The notes under the pieces: generated by a model
The model's input: the letters and a program-made list of their open reading frames with translations, nothing else
The model's database searches: none
Told to the model about the DNA's origin: nothing
Position numbers and translations under genes: made by a program
Shown: in pieces, positions 14,001-26,400 of the stretch
Numbering within the stretch: the stretch's first letter is position 1
How the letters are laid out: every line of letters starts with the position of its first letter
Assembly: GCA_024195265.1 (NCBI GenBank)
Contig: JAJLRJ010000006.1
Location: 9,868,639-9,932,638 of the forward strand
Length of the DNA: 64,000 nucleotides
Reading direction: 5' to 3'
Source: Dendrophyllia cribrosa
Lineage: Eukaryota > Cnidaria > Anthozoa > Scleractinia > Dendrophylliidae

Positions 14001-17000
14001 CTCTATTTTAGCTTGTTAGATGTTACTATCAAATGTTGCATCAAATTTCTGCTTGTAATATCAATGCTTGATCAATCAGGAACTGGAAGGTCATGAGAAT
14101 GAACGATATGATCACCCAAGATGAATTCTCTAGATATTTTAACAGCTTCTCCCCGCTAATGTATGCGGACAAGAAAGGAGAATGTATATTTTGAGGTTAA
14201 ATGTGTCATGATTTATGGTAACACCCAAAAACAACAGGGATCAAATTTTCTTGCCCATTCTAGCTGATTTGTACATTAAATTACTGTAGTACTAATATAA
14301 TATACATAGCTGAATTTTTTAAAATGTGGCTGATGAAAATTACGGCAATTTCACTACAACAAGTTCGAACAAGGCTTTCTATGACCCCGAATAGCCCGAA
14401 AATCACAGAAAAGAGAGAGAAAAGGGAAAGGGAGCAAAAGCGAGAGAAAAAAAGACTTGCAGCAGTCTTTTGTTTTTATATTGTGGACTTAAAACATAAT
14501 TTTAAACGACAAAAAAAAAACATGTTCAAGAAACACACTACCAGACGCTTATACCGGGCGACATGATTTTCAAAAATCCAGCTAGATAAGTATCTGCTCT
14601 CGAAGATATCAGTTCTTAACAGAGCTACTCCGTAAATTTGAGCAAAAATAAAGACAATGCACGTAACATGTTTCATATGCAGTTTACATAAATATGCATA
14701 CGCTGAAATGACAGAGTGCTCGGAAAAATCCCAGACGATCAGGGATTTCATTTTTTTCTGATCGTGACCTTAACAGATTTTGCTAACTTATAAAAACACA
14801 AAATCGTTTACATCCCCGAACATCTGGGATGGTCAGGGATGAATCGTGAAAATCCTGACTTACATGTATGAAAACATAAATTTTGACTGTCCGGGACACT
14901 GGCAATGTGTTTAGCTCAGTACCAAGCCCGTAACTGGTATAAACAAGAGCTCAAAAATCAGTATGGCGACCTTGGCCACGTCTTTATTTAATTATCGCTG
15001 ATTTTACCGACACTTCTTTCCAATATCGGGAACATCTACGACAGTCTGGAAATCTCCAATCACCTGGGATTTTCCCAACATATGAAAACCAGGCTTGACA
15101 AGCTAAAGACAGCTTTTAAAATGGCGAGGGAACTGCAATGCCTGCTAAACTCTGAAAAGGTTGTTACCCAGGGGGGACCTCCCACATAAAAATGACAGTT
15201 AAAAGATACCAGAATCTTGTTTGATGTGTGTGGCTCAAATGTATTTTTTCCCCTAAGAGGCACCAAATGTACTGCATGTAAAAGGTACCGCAATAATTAT
15301 TCTAACGGTGGTAATTTTAGATTTTAGACCCCTTAGCGGTACCAATCTACAAATGTTGACCCCAAAAGGTACAACGAGCACCCCCCTCATTTTTATATGG
15401 GAACTCGTCCCCCCCCCCCCCCGGGCGGGGGGGGGAGTTGTTGTTAACTGAAGCACCTTTATATGGGTCTAACCTTCTCAGAGGCAAAGACCTCTTCATC
15501 AAATATGACAGGCCCCGTTGCATTGTGCCCTGCCACATCGTCAGCACCAACGTATGTCTTCACTCCTGGTAAATGCAATGCCTCACTTGGGTCTACTTTC
15601 CTATAAAAAATTACATAAAGTTTTAAAGTCAAGACACACGATCCAAAATCGCATGCAACAAAATTGTGTGTCCACCACTAAATAGAGCGGTGTATAAAAC
15701 CAAAACCAAAGTAATTACTCTAGCCAATCACAACAGAGGTGGACAATACAATGAACCAATTGGATCTCGTTGCAAATACATAATAGCCAGCGCCAAGTGC
15801 AGGAAAAGGCGTGCAAGCAAGTCTCGATTGCTTTTGGTTTTACTTCTGATTGGTTGAGAAAGTGTTGCAAGAGTTTTTGGAAAACCACAAAGCGTAGCAA
15901 TGCAAATCCAAATCAATTGCAAAATTACGTTCGACACTCAATTGAAAACCGCTCTATACTTCATCATTCTCCTTTGGATTTGTTGCTGGCAATGTTACGT
16001 GCAACATTTTCAGGGATGGACACATGATGTTGCACCGTGTCTAGGTCTAATAAAAATGAGTAATGTCCTGGATTGCACCCAGTGGGAGCCACGCTACTTC
16101 ATGATAGGCATCATGAAGTGTCCTCATCTATAAAAGTTCACCATAACACTGCCACACACGAGCTAATACAGTCATGAAAATGACACAATAACTCTGTCAA
16201 ATATGAAGAACATGTATATGTTAAACAATATTTGCATGCAATCCTTGACATGCAGTAATTTACCCAGTGTAACATGCCCTGTGACAGACACATCTAATAT
16301 ATTTTCTGTTACCACTATCACTGTGAAAAGTAGAACCAATTTTTATTTATATTAACAGTTTACTAAGTTGATCTGGAAAACAGAGAATGTGCAAGGCCTA
16401 TTAAATGTGCATATGAAATGTTACTAACTCAAGGAAACCCTAAGGAGTAAACTTACACGATCTTTGCATGGGCTCGTTTGCTGAAAACAACACCAACATA
16501 AAGTTCTCCTGTAAGATAAGGAAAAGAGCAGAATGGTCAGTGATATACATGTACCTGGAGACTTAACCAGAGTTGTTACAAAGAAAAATTTATGCATGAG
16601 AAAGAAAATACCTGACAACCTTTAGCAAACTACATTTGAATAGGTATACAGCACAATGCTTGTGAGGTGGGGCAAGGATCCTATGTAAAGCATTGAGTGG
16701 CAGCAAAGACTTCTGCTGGGCAAGTAATGGCATAACATACATGTAGGAGTTTGTACATTATGCAGGGTAGGGTGCTATGTAAGCTGGAGTAGGAGTCCTG
16801 TGTTAGGTAGGATGGGGGTTCAATGTACATGTAGATGTGCAGTAAGGTGGGGTGGAGACTTGTGTAAGCTGGGGTGGGCATGCAATGTAAGGTGTAGTGA
16901 CCCCTGTGTAGAGTGGGTTGGGATCCAACGTAAGGTGAAGTGGAATTCTGTGCAAGGTGGGGTGGGGATCTACATGTACATAACAGACTTCCAAAGATGA

Positions 17001-17456
17001 TGTCATTACCGTAAGATTAGAGTGCCTCCCCGCATACTTAGGGACGTGATTTGATTTCTCAGGCGTTCCCTGGCCTCGCTCTCTTTCCACCTATCCCCTC
17101 CATCAGCACTCATGAAATTTTTCCTTCTACATCAGCCTATCCTTTGTTCCCTTCTATCTGAATGCCTGGAACAGGCTCGTGGCTTACCTGAATGACATTA
17201 CATTAAAACAGGGATGGGGATTTTCCGTGGCTACTATGTGTTTAAGCCCCAACTACATGTACTTCGACAGTAAAACAAAATACTGACAACAACAAAAATT
17301 AGTGACAGCCCTGGTAGAGTCCCCTTTCTGTGACTTACCTTCATACTTAGGGATGTCATCACAGTAGAGTGCCTCCCCTGTGGCTTGTTTAGCTGCTGCT
17401 AAATGAGGCATTGGTCTGCCAACCACATCCTCTAATGACTGGTCACTAGGGACTTC
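2344..17456 (-). CDS. XDH: XDH exons 17-32: molybdopterin domain, incomplete
   Basis: Exons in transcript order: 17339-17456, 16457-16508, 15474-15600, 13395-13514, 12848-12970, 10944-11045, 10421-10484, 10136-10205, 9495-9582, 8898-8984, 7237-7362, 6821-6886, 6265-6410, 5993-6074, 3260-3355, 2344-2472. Landmarks are [103 protein letters not shown] and [16 protein letters not shown]. The last exon here ends at a good donor (AAG/GTTAGC), so the gene continues beyond base 1. The exon 29 start uses the acceptor at 6410/6411, which gives VRE and the right phase; an AG five bases further into the exon would break the frame. Exon 25 has a duplicated acceptor nearby. Confidence 0.93.
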
Positions 17457-20400
17457 CTATGGTAATGACAGTAACGGGGGAGACATTGTGTTGATCTAAA
17501 GAACAGTCTGTAAAACTAACGGCCATAACAGTCATAACTGGCCAGCCAGACTGGTCAGTTTGTAACTAGAATGCGGCTTTTTGAAGACCTGTTACTACAA
17601 GTAAGTTCATAAAAAGGGTGCATACTATTTCCGAATTGACCAGTCTGGCCAACCACTTCTGACAAATAACGGCATAATATTTACGAATAGAGCGGTCTGG
17701 CTGGACAGTTCTGACAAATGGTAGACACCCAAAGAAGACTTATTCAAAATAAACATCAAATTTGAACATAAATGTTTTTCATTATTTTAAAGTGCACCTA
17801 ACCCCCAAATTTTTTTTTTTGCTTACTTAGGTCTATGTACGTTGAAAAGTTGAATAGTTAAATATTTCTTGTTTTTAACGTCGCGTTAGTGAGTTATAGA
17901 GATTTGAATTTACAAAATGCTTATTAGATGACGTAAATTCGGGAATCTGCCATTATTTCTAAGTCAAGTAACAATACGCAGTATACAACTTAAGGAAAAT
18001 CAACTTGAGAAATAAACTGTGGATAGTCAATTGATTCGTAAAAAATATAACTTGGAGGTAAAAACAAGTAGTTGCTTAATAAATGATTCCCAAATTTACA
18101 TCATCTAATTAGCATTTTGTAAATTCAAATCTCTATAACTCACTAACGCGACGTTAAAAACAAGAAATTTTTAACTATTCAACTTTTCAACGTACATAGA
18201 GTTGATTAAGCAAAAAAATTTGGGGGTTAGGTGCACTTTAAGCATGTTTCAGTGCTAAATTTTATCAACACAGCTTCACTTAAATTACCTGGAAAGTCTG
18301 GGTACTGTAAGTAAAGTCTCGTTGAAAATGACTGGTTCCACTTAAAAAAGACTTGGGGATTTCAGTTCCATGAGCTGCCTGTGAAGCAAACATGTTAAAA
18401 TATTAATAACAATGAATGTACTGCACCTGTATTATATTACTGTGGTACCAAGTGATCTAGCTGTCTATAATAAGGAGATGTGGCCACAATTTACAATACA
18501 GTGATTTCAGTATGAACTTGAAAAATAGTTTCCCTAAGTGTTTGCAAATAGTTGAAAGGATCTTTCAACAGACTTTGCTTGTTTTCCCACTAAAAATATT
18601 GACCTATCAGAATGCTTAAAAGCATGTGACGTCAAAGAGAATACCGGTAGCTACTTTTTAGATCACAACTATGTTTGCTTTGCTTTGCAGACCGTTTCGC
18701 AAATACATGTACGGGATACTGCCTCCAGGGCATCCCATAATGAGCATTTAAATTAATATATTCCTTTGTTTTCAATGTTCATTATGGGATGCCCTGGGGG
18801 CAAAATCAATATGGCTGCCGTATCTGCGAAACGGCTATGTCCGCTAAACCAACCAGAAGCCACATGCATTTGCCTTCTTACAGTTCGTTTTGGTTGTTTA
18901 TGTGTAATCATTTCAAGGTCACAGGAAACACACTCTTAGTGAACTTAGATGGAAATAAGGTATTAAGCAAAATTTTGTTATTTCTGCAAGACATTGTCCT
19001 TTTAAGCTGAGATACCACATCCAGCAGGACACAGTTTTAGAAAAGGTGGCTATATATTGACAGCTAAGATATCTAAGAAGACAGTAGGATTATCCCACCT
19101 CTTGATTGCTGAGCTGTAAAGAAACGCTCAAATAGAACTTAAAGAAGAAGCTAGAGGCAAGTGACCTTCTGTATTCCACTTGACCTCCTGGGGTTCCAGG
19201 TGGGAGCGGCAAATCTTCCGCTAACAAATGACAAGCATCTGTAACTATACTCTCACTCCATGTTCTGAAATGGAATTAAAACATTCTTTATAAAGACTTA
19301 TATTAAGGAGCTACATGTACATCATAGGGATTTTGACATTTTTGGGGTCAAAACTGCACCAAATTTAAACTACCAAGTAGTACTACATGAACCTTTTGAG
19401 GGGAGCAGGGATGGCGCTCGCCTCCCACCAATGTGGCCCAGGTTCAATTCCCAGTCTCAGCATCATATGTGGGTTGAGTTTGTTGTTCGTTCTCGTCCTG
19501 GCTCCGAGGGTTTTTTCTTCAGGTAAGTCTCTAGTTTTTCCTCCCTCCTCAAAAAAATCCTGACTACATTGGTAAAGGGCATCTATTACATGAAAGCCAA
19601 GACGAGGGCCGTCCTTGCATGAAATGAGTGGTTTCACCCAAGGGTCCTGGAGGAATGTCATCTCATCTGATATGAAGTTAGTATTGATAGATCGCAGCCA
19701 AGCGTAAAAGGCACAAAACAATCCCCCCCTGCCCCTCAATAAATTGATGTTTAGCAATAATTATTATTGTTTAAGATGATTTCTGAGTGGAAGGGTGGCA
19801 TGAAAGACCAAGGAATGTCTGTGCAGAAAGCTATGGGTAGTACAGTGGTATCTATGGAAGTTGACGTTCCTACCTCTTGATTGGCTGTTTTCGCCATACA
19901 AGAGGTAGAACCCAGTCCCTACCTTCCAGTTAGACCCTTGATGGTTTTCATAGCCATAACTGTTGTGGGAGCCATTCCTCCAAAGCTAAAACTGCAGTCC
20001 TTGATTTGCCATGAAGAGGAGTTTGCTTGCTTGTCCAACAATACCCTCATGCCTGTGTTTACTATGGCAATATCGTCTTCACGACGACGGGCTTGTTTGA
20101 AAGCGTAAACATATTCATGCTGAAGAAAAAAATACCCATCCATCACTCCATACTTTTGAACAGCCTCTTACCCTCTATCCCTCACCCCTTTGCCCTCTAA
20201 CTCCTCACCCCTTTGTCCTCTAACACCTCACCCCTCTATCCCTCACCCATCATCCCCTGCTTCTCACCCCCTGCTTTCACTCCTCACTCCTTGCTCTCAA
20301 CCACCTTACTCATCATTCCCTACTTCTCACCCCTCGCCCTCTTGAAACCACTCACCCCTTGCCCTCAAACACTTACCCCATACTTGCTACTCCTTACCCA

Positions 20401-23400
20401 TCATCCCCTACTTCTCACCCCTCACTCCTTGCCCTCAACCACTCACCCCTTGCTATCTACATGTACCCCTCACCCATCATCCCCTACATCTCACCCCTTG
20501 CCTTTCATCCCTCACTCCTTGCCCTCAACCACTCACCCCTTGCTATCTACCCCTCACCCATCATCCCTACTTCTCACCCCTTGCCTTTCACTCCTCACTC
20601 CTCACTCCTTGCCCTCAACCACTCATCCCTTGCTCTCTACCTCTCACCCATCATCCCCTACATCTCACCCCTCACCTTCCACAACTCACCCTCTACCCTT
20701 CACCCATCACCCCCTACTCCTCACCCCTTGCCTTTCACCCCTCACTCTCCACCCCTTAACCACCACCCCCTTTACTTCTCAACCCTTACCTTTCACCCCT
20801 CACCCCCATCCTTTGCACCCTTCTCACCTGGCCCCTCACCGTCTACCCCTCAGCCCCTCCCCCACACTCCTCATGGACCCTCTTTTCTTCGCCTGTTAGC
20901 CCTGCCTTTTACCCTTCACTTCCAACAAGGACCTGCTACTAATAAAAGAATAAAATATATTTTACAATTTTACCTTCTCTGTAAATGGGACAAGAATATC
21001 AACCAAAACTTCACTTGGCTCCAAAACCGTTCTTCTATACCCAGTGAAGAAATTCTCATCCAGCTTGACTTTTCTTGTTTTTCCTTACACGGGATGGGAA
21101 AAAACAAATAATTACTAATAGAAATCAAGAGTTTTCATTCTAAGGATTCACGCTGCTACTATAGTTGTTCATTACAGAGTTTTATAAGTACACTTATTTA
21201 CCTCCAGCAGCTGCTAATGTAAGCGTGCATCTAGCAGCCATAAACACTGGGTTCAAGTCTGATATGGGACTAGCAGTCATGATATTTCCACCAATAGCCT
21301 AAAGCAAAAAATGGAGGTCACATTCTATGAGTTCTTCTGGTACAACAGCTGACAACACCAATTAAATAATTTTAGAATATAGTTAATGTCTGGAATTCAA
21401 AGTACAGTACATTGGTTTTATTTGTACTCACCCCAACATTTCTTATTTGATGACCAGCAAACCACTTGAGCATGTAAAGTATTGCAGTAAACCACCTGGT
21501 CTTGAACTCTGCAAGTCATGAAACAAACGATTTTCATTTGAGATCTCACAACTGAGGGGTTTTTTATGACTTACTCAGATTTTTCACAGCTGTTAAATTA
21601 TAACCTATAAAAGTAAACACATGTAAAATTATTAGTAAACAATGTGTGGCTTGCAAAACCTAGCAAAGCTGAGCATTGCTTACATGTAAATGCTTCAATG
21701 GAAGAAAGAGAAAAAACAGAGGACTTTTCAACATGATTATAAGACCTAAACAGTCCAAGTCAAGTATTTGTCGCCTTTTTTGTTTTGTCAATTTGTGGGC
21801 TTTTGGCAGTTGAGCTACTGATCTTGAATGTTTAATGGATTTTGTTATCCGTATGGCAAAAACATTTTCCGCAGAACATGGTTTTCAGTTCAAAGCGTTG
21901 CCAAATAGCGAGCGTGAATCACAGGTCACTCGCTCTTTACAAAGCGTTTTTGAGTCCAGATCTAGATGCGCTCTTTTACTCGATCGGTTAACATAGTTCA
22001 GACCTAGAGTACATTAACTGAGGTTTTGAAAAATTATATAGGCCTTTCAATTTGCCGGACAATGGGAAATGTGAAATAAATGATGGCTTCTCTTTGAAAT
22101 CCTAACTTGATCAAGCAAAAAGCAAGCGCCCGTTTCTCACGACTGAGGGAACATTGTTTGTGTTGAGATAATTATTCAAATTTGAATCCGTTTGCAGGTC
22201 TCGTGGGAGTTCGTAGGAAGACATTTTGGAGTGCCATTTTTAGTTTATGGAACACCTTCTAGAAAACAGCGCTTTGATTCTATTTTCTTGCATCATATTA
22301 AATCCAAACTTCGCCAATCTTTTGTTTAGACACAAGGCTAACATTTCCAGGGTGAACCTTAGTTAGCAAGTCCTTTCTTGAAGAGAAAGACCATCCTGAA
22401 TATCAATGCCATGTTTTTCCATACTGAAATCAGCGAAAAAACCGAATTTTAGAACGCGATTAGATAGCAGTTGTCCAAATCTCAGGAAAATAAAAAGGGT
22501 CTTAAATGATTCCTTAATACCTCTTCTGAAAAAGCCAGGGTGAACCTAACTGCCAAAGTACTTAGTTTTTTGTTATGGAGTAAAAAAACACCTTGTTTCG
22601 CCATTTCCCCCAATTTTCTTCGTAATTTGGCTCTTTTGTAAGACGGGAGCTTTTCAAATATAGCGCTCTGGACTGTAAGAAGGTCCCAGATATGTCGCTG
22701 TATTCTCGGTGATGACACTTTGTGATGCCAGTCATGGAGTAGCATGCACCCCCCAGGACACTTTGTGAAGCCAGTCGTGGAGTAGCATGCACCCCCTGGA
22801 CACTTCGTGATGCCAGTCATGGAGTAACGTGCACCCCCCAGGACACTTTGTGTTACTAGTCATGGAGTAGCGTGCAGCCCCCAGGACACTTTGTGATGAC
22901 AATCATAGATTACCGTGCACCCCCAGGACACTTTGTGATGCCAGTCATGGAGTAGCGTACCACCCCCCAGGACACTTGGTGATGGCAGTCATGGAGTAGC
23001 GTGCACCCCCCCGGACACTTCGTGTTACCAGTCATGGAGTAGCGTGCACCCCCCAGGACACTTTGTGATGACAATGATAGAGTACTGTACACCCCCAGGA
23101 CACTTTGTGATGCCAGTCATGGAGTAGCGTACCACCCCCAGGGACACTTGGTGATGGAAGTCATGGAGTTGCATGCACCCCTCCAGGACACTGTGATGCC
23201 AGTCATGGAGTAGCGCACCACACCCCAGGACACTTTGTGATGCCAGTCATGGAGTAGTGTGCCACCCCCCAGGACACTTTGTGATGCCAGTCATGGAGTA
23301 GCGCACCACACCCCAGGACACTTTGTGATGCCAGTCATGAGTAGCGTGCACCCCTGAGGACACTTTGTGATGCCAGTCATGGAGTAGCGTGCCACCCCCC

Positions 23401-26400
23401 AGGACACTTTGTGATGCCAGTCATTGAGTGCGTGCACCTCCCCAGGACACTTTGTGATGACAGTCATGGAGTACTGTGCACCCCCAGGACACTCTGTGAT
23501 GCCAGTCATGGAGTAGTGCACAACACCCCAGGGCACTTTGTGATGGCAGTCATAGAGTAGCGTGCACCCCCCGAGGACACTTTGTGATGCCAGTCATGGA
23601 GTAGCGTGCCACCCCCCAGGACACTTTGTGATGCCAGTCATTGAGTGCGTGCACCTCCCCAGGACACTTTGTGATGACAGTCATGGAGTACTGTGCACCC
23701 CCAGGACACTCTGTGATGCCAGTCATGGAGTAGCGCACCACACCCCAGGACACTTTGTGATGCCAGTCATGAGTAGCGTGCACCCCTGAGGACACTTTGT
23801 GATGCCAGTCATGGAGTAGCGTGCCACCCCCCAGGACACTTTGTGATGCCAGTCATTGAGTGCGTGCACCTCCCCAGGACACTTTGTGATGACAGTCATG
23901 GAGTGCGTGCACCTCCCCAGGACACTTTGTGATGACAGTCATGGAGTACTGTGCACCCCCAGGACACTCTGTGATGCCAGTCATGGAGTAGTGCACAACA
24001 CCCCAGGGCACTTTGTGATGCCAGTCATAGAGTAGCTTGCACCCGCCCAAGACACTTTGTGATGCCAGTCATGGAGTAGAGTGCCACCCCCCAGGACACT
24101 TTGTGATGCCAGTCATGGAGTAGTGTGCAACCCCTTAGGACACTTTGTGATGCCAGTCATGGAGTAGCATGCACCCCCAGGACACTTTGTGATGCCAGTC
24201 ATGGAGTGTGCACCCCCCCAGGACACTTTGTAATGACAGTCATGGAGTACCATGCACCCCCCAGGACACTCTGTGATGCCAGTCATGGAGTAGCGCACCA
24301 CACCCCAGGACACTTTGTGATGACAGTCATGGAGTACCGTGCACCCCCCAGGACACTCTGTGATGCCAGTCATGGAGTAGCGCACCACACCCCAGGACAC
24401 TTTGTGATGCCAGTCATGGAGTAGCGTGCACCCCCCGAGGACACTTTGTGATGTCAGTCATGGAGTAGCGTGCTACCCCCCTGGACACTTTGTGATGCCA
24501 GTCATGGAGTAGCGTGCCACCCACCAGGACACTTTGTGATGCCAGTCATGGAGTAGTGTGCCACTTACCAGGACACTTTGTGATGCCAGTCATGGAGTAG
24601 CGTGCACCCCCCAAGGACACTTTGTGATGCCAGTCATGGAGTAGCGTGCACCCCCAGGACACTTTGTGATGACAGTCATGGAGTACCGTGCACCCCCAGA
24701 GGACACTTTGTGATGCCAGTCATGGAGTAGTGTGCCACCCCCCAGGACACTTTGTGATGTCAGTCATGGAGTAGTGTGCAACCCCTTAGGACACTTTGCG
24801 ATGCCAGTCATGGAGTAGCATGCACCCCCAGGACACTTTGTGATGCCAGTCATGGAGTGTGTGCACCCCCCCCCCCCCCCCCCCCCCAAGACACTTTGTA
24901 ATGACAGTCATGGAGTACCGTGCACCCCCCAGGACACTCTGTGATGCCAGTCATGGAGTAGCGCACCACACCCCAGGACACTTTGTGATGCCAGTCATGG
25001 AGTAGCGTGCACCCCCCGAGGACACTTTGTGATGTCAGTCATGGAGTAGCGTGCTACCCCCCTGGACACTTTGTGATGCCAGTCATGGAGTAGCGTGCCA
25101 CCCACCAGGACACTTTGTGATGCCAGTCATGGAGTAGTGTGCCACTTACCAGGACACTTTGTGATGCCAGTCATGGAGTAGCGTGCAACCTCCTAGGACA
25201 CTTTGTGATGCTAGTCATGGAGTAGTGTGCACCCTCCAGGACACTTTGTGATGCCAGTCATGAAGTAGCGTGCCACCCAGGACACTTTGTTATGCCAGTC
25301 ATGGAGTAGCGAGGCATCGACCGAAATGCCATTGTCTTTCGCGACATGTACTTACAGTGCCCAGTTTCTTGATGCGCAGCATAATTGTTTGCATACACAG
25401 AACCAGTCGGTTGTATTTGCTCAACAGAATAAGCTTTGGGAATACTCTAGTTTCTAGTATCTTGGCAGATTCAACTGCTGTCAATTACACGGTTTGATGC
25501 GTAATGTAAATCCCAAGGTATGATAAAGTTAACAATCGTGCTGGGCCGCGCTCTTTTCAAAGCATTTTGTCAACAAATTCGTGTGCGACAAGATTTTCAT
25601 TTTGACTCGTTAGATTCGCGACGGTCAGAGTACGATGGCAAAAACATTTTCCGCAGAACATGGTTTTCAGTTAAAAGCTTTGCCAAATAGCGAACGCGAT
25701 GCGCAGGTCACTCGCTTGTTTGTTAAGCTTTTTTATTCGCGCTCTTTACAGAACTTTTATATGGCGGACGACTGAAGAGGCTCAAAGACCGAAATTTTTT
25801 ATCAAACTATCGCGTTTTAACAGTGTTTAGATCGTTTCAAAGTTATTTTAAGTGCGTCGAATGTCTACAAAAGACGTGATGTTGAAATGTTAGTTTTGTA
25901 GTAAGTAACTTATGTACTAGTGTAGGTGTAGTATGAAGTGTAAGCTTGTGAGATGTAAATAAAAATTATTTGTGTAAAAAAAAAACGTTGATCTCCGTTC
26001 CTTTTGCCTTTCTTTAATTTCACTTCAATCAATCATTTATTAAACAGTGACTGCCGTCATTTCTAATTTTTCTTTCAGATGCAATCTGCTTGACATCATT
26101 GCCAGACACGTACCTTCAAAAGATTGTATAATATTTATAGCAAAGTTGAAATGGGGGCCTCCAAAGCCCTTCCTGAGTAACAAATTAGTTTTTTATAAAC
26201 ATTACAACACTAGGGCTTCAGCCAAACCTCTAGTCTAGACATGTCATCATAGATGGATCCCATCATTATATGATTACACCTGTGACTACTGTATATCAAT
26301 TTTACAGGGGGCGTATTCAAAATTTTTCCACTTGAAATTTGTCAAAAATTGCTACATGGCTGCATGAACCTAAGTCAATTTATAAATGGCATCAAGTGCC

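Noticed and set aside
20213..21111. 228- and 250-codon frames rich in Pro/Ser/His
   Set aside because: Low-complexity polypyrimidine tract; two overlapping frames, one running over XDH exon 13 antisense.
22482..24424. Several 60-112 codon frames encoding [14 protein letters not shown] repeats
   Set aside because: They follow the satellite unit; frames appear on both strands and change with unit length.
22713..25315. CRISPR-like regular repeat array
   Set aside because: Units are contiguous with no unique spacers; eukaryotic satellite.
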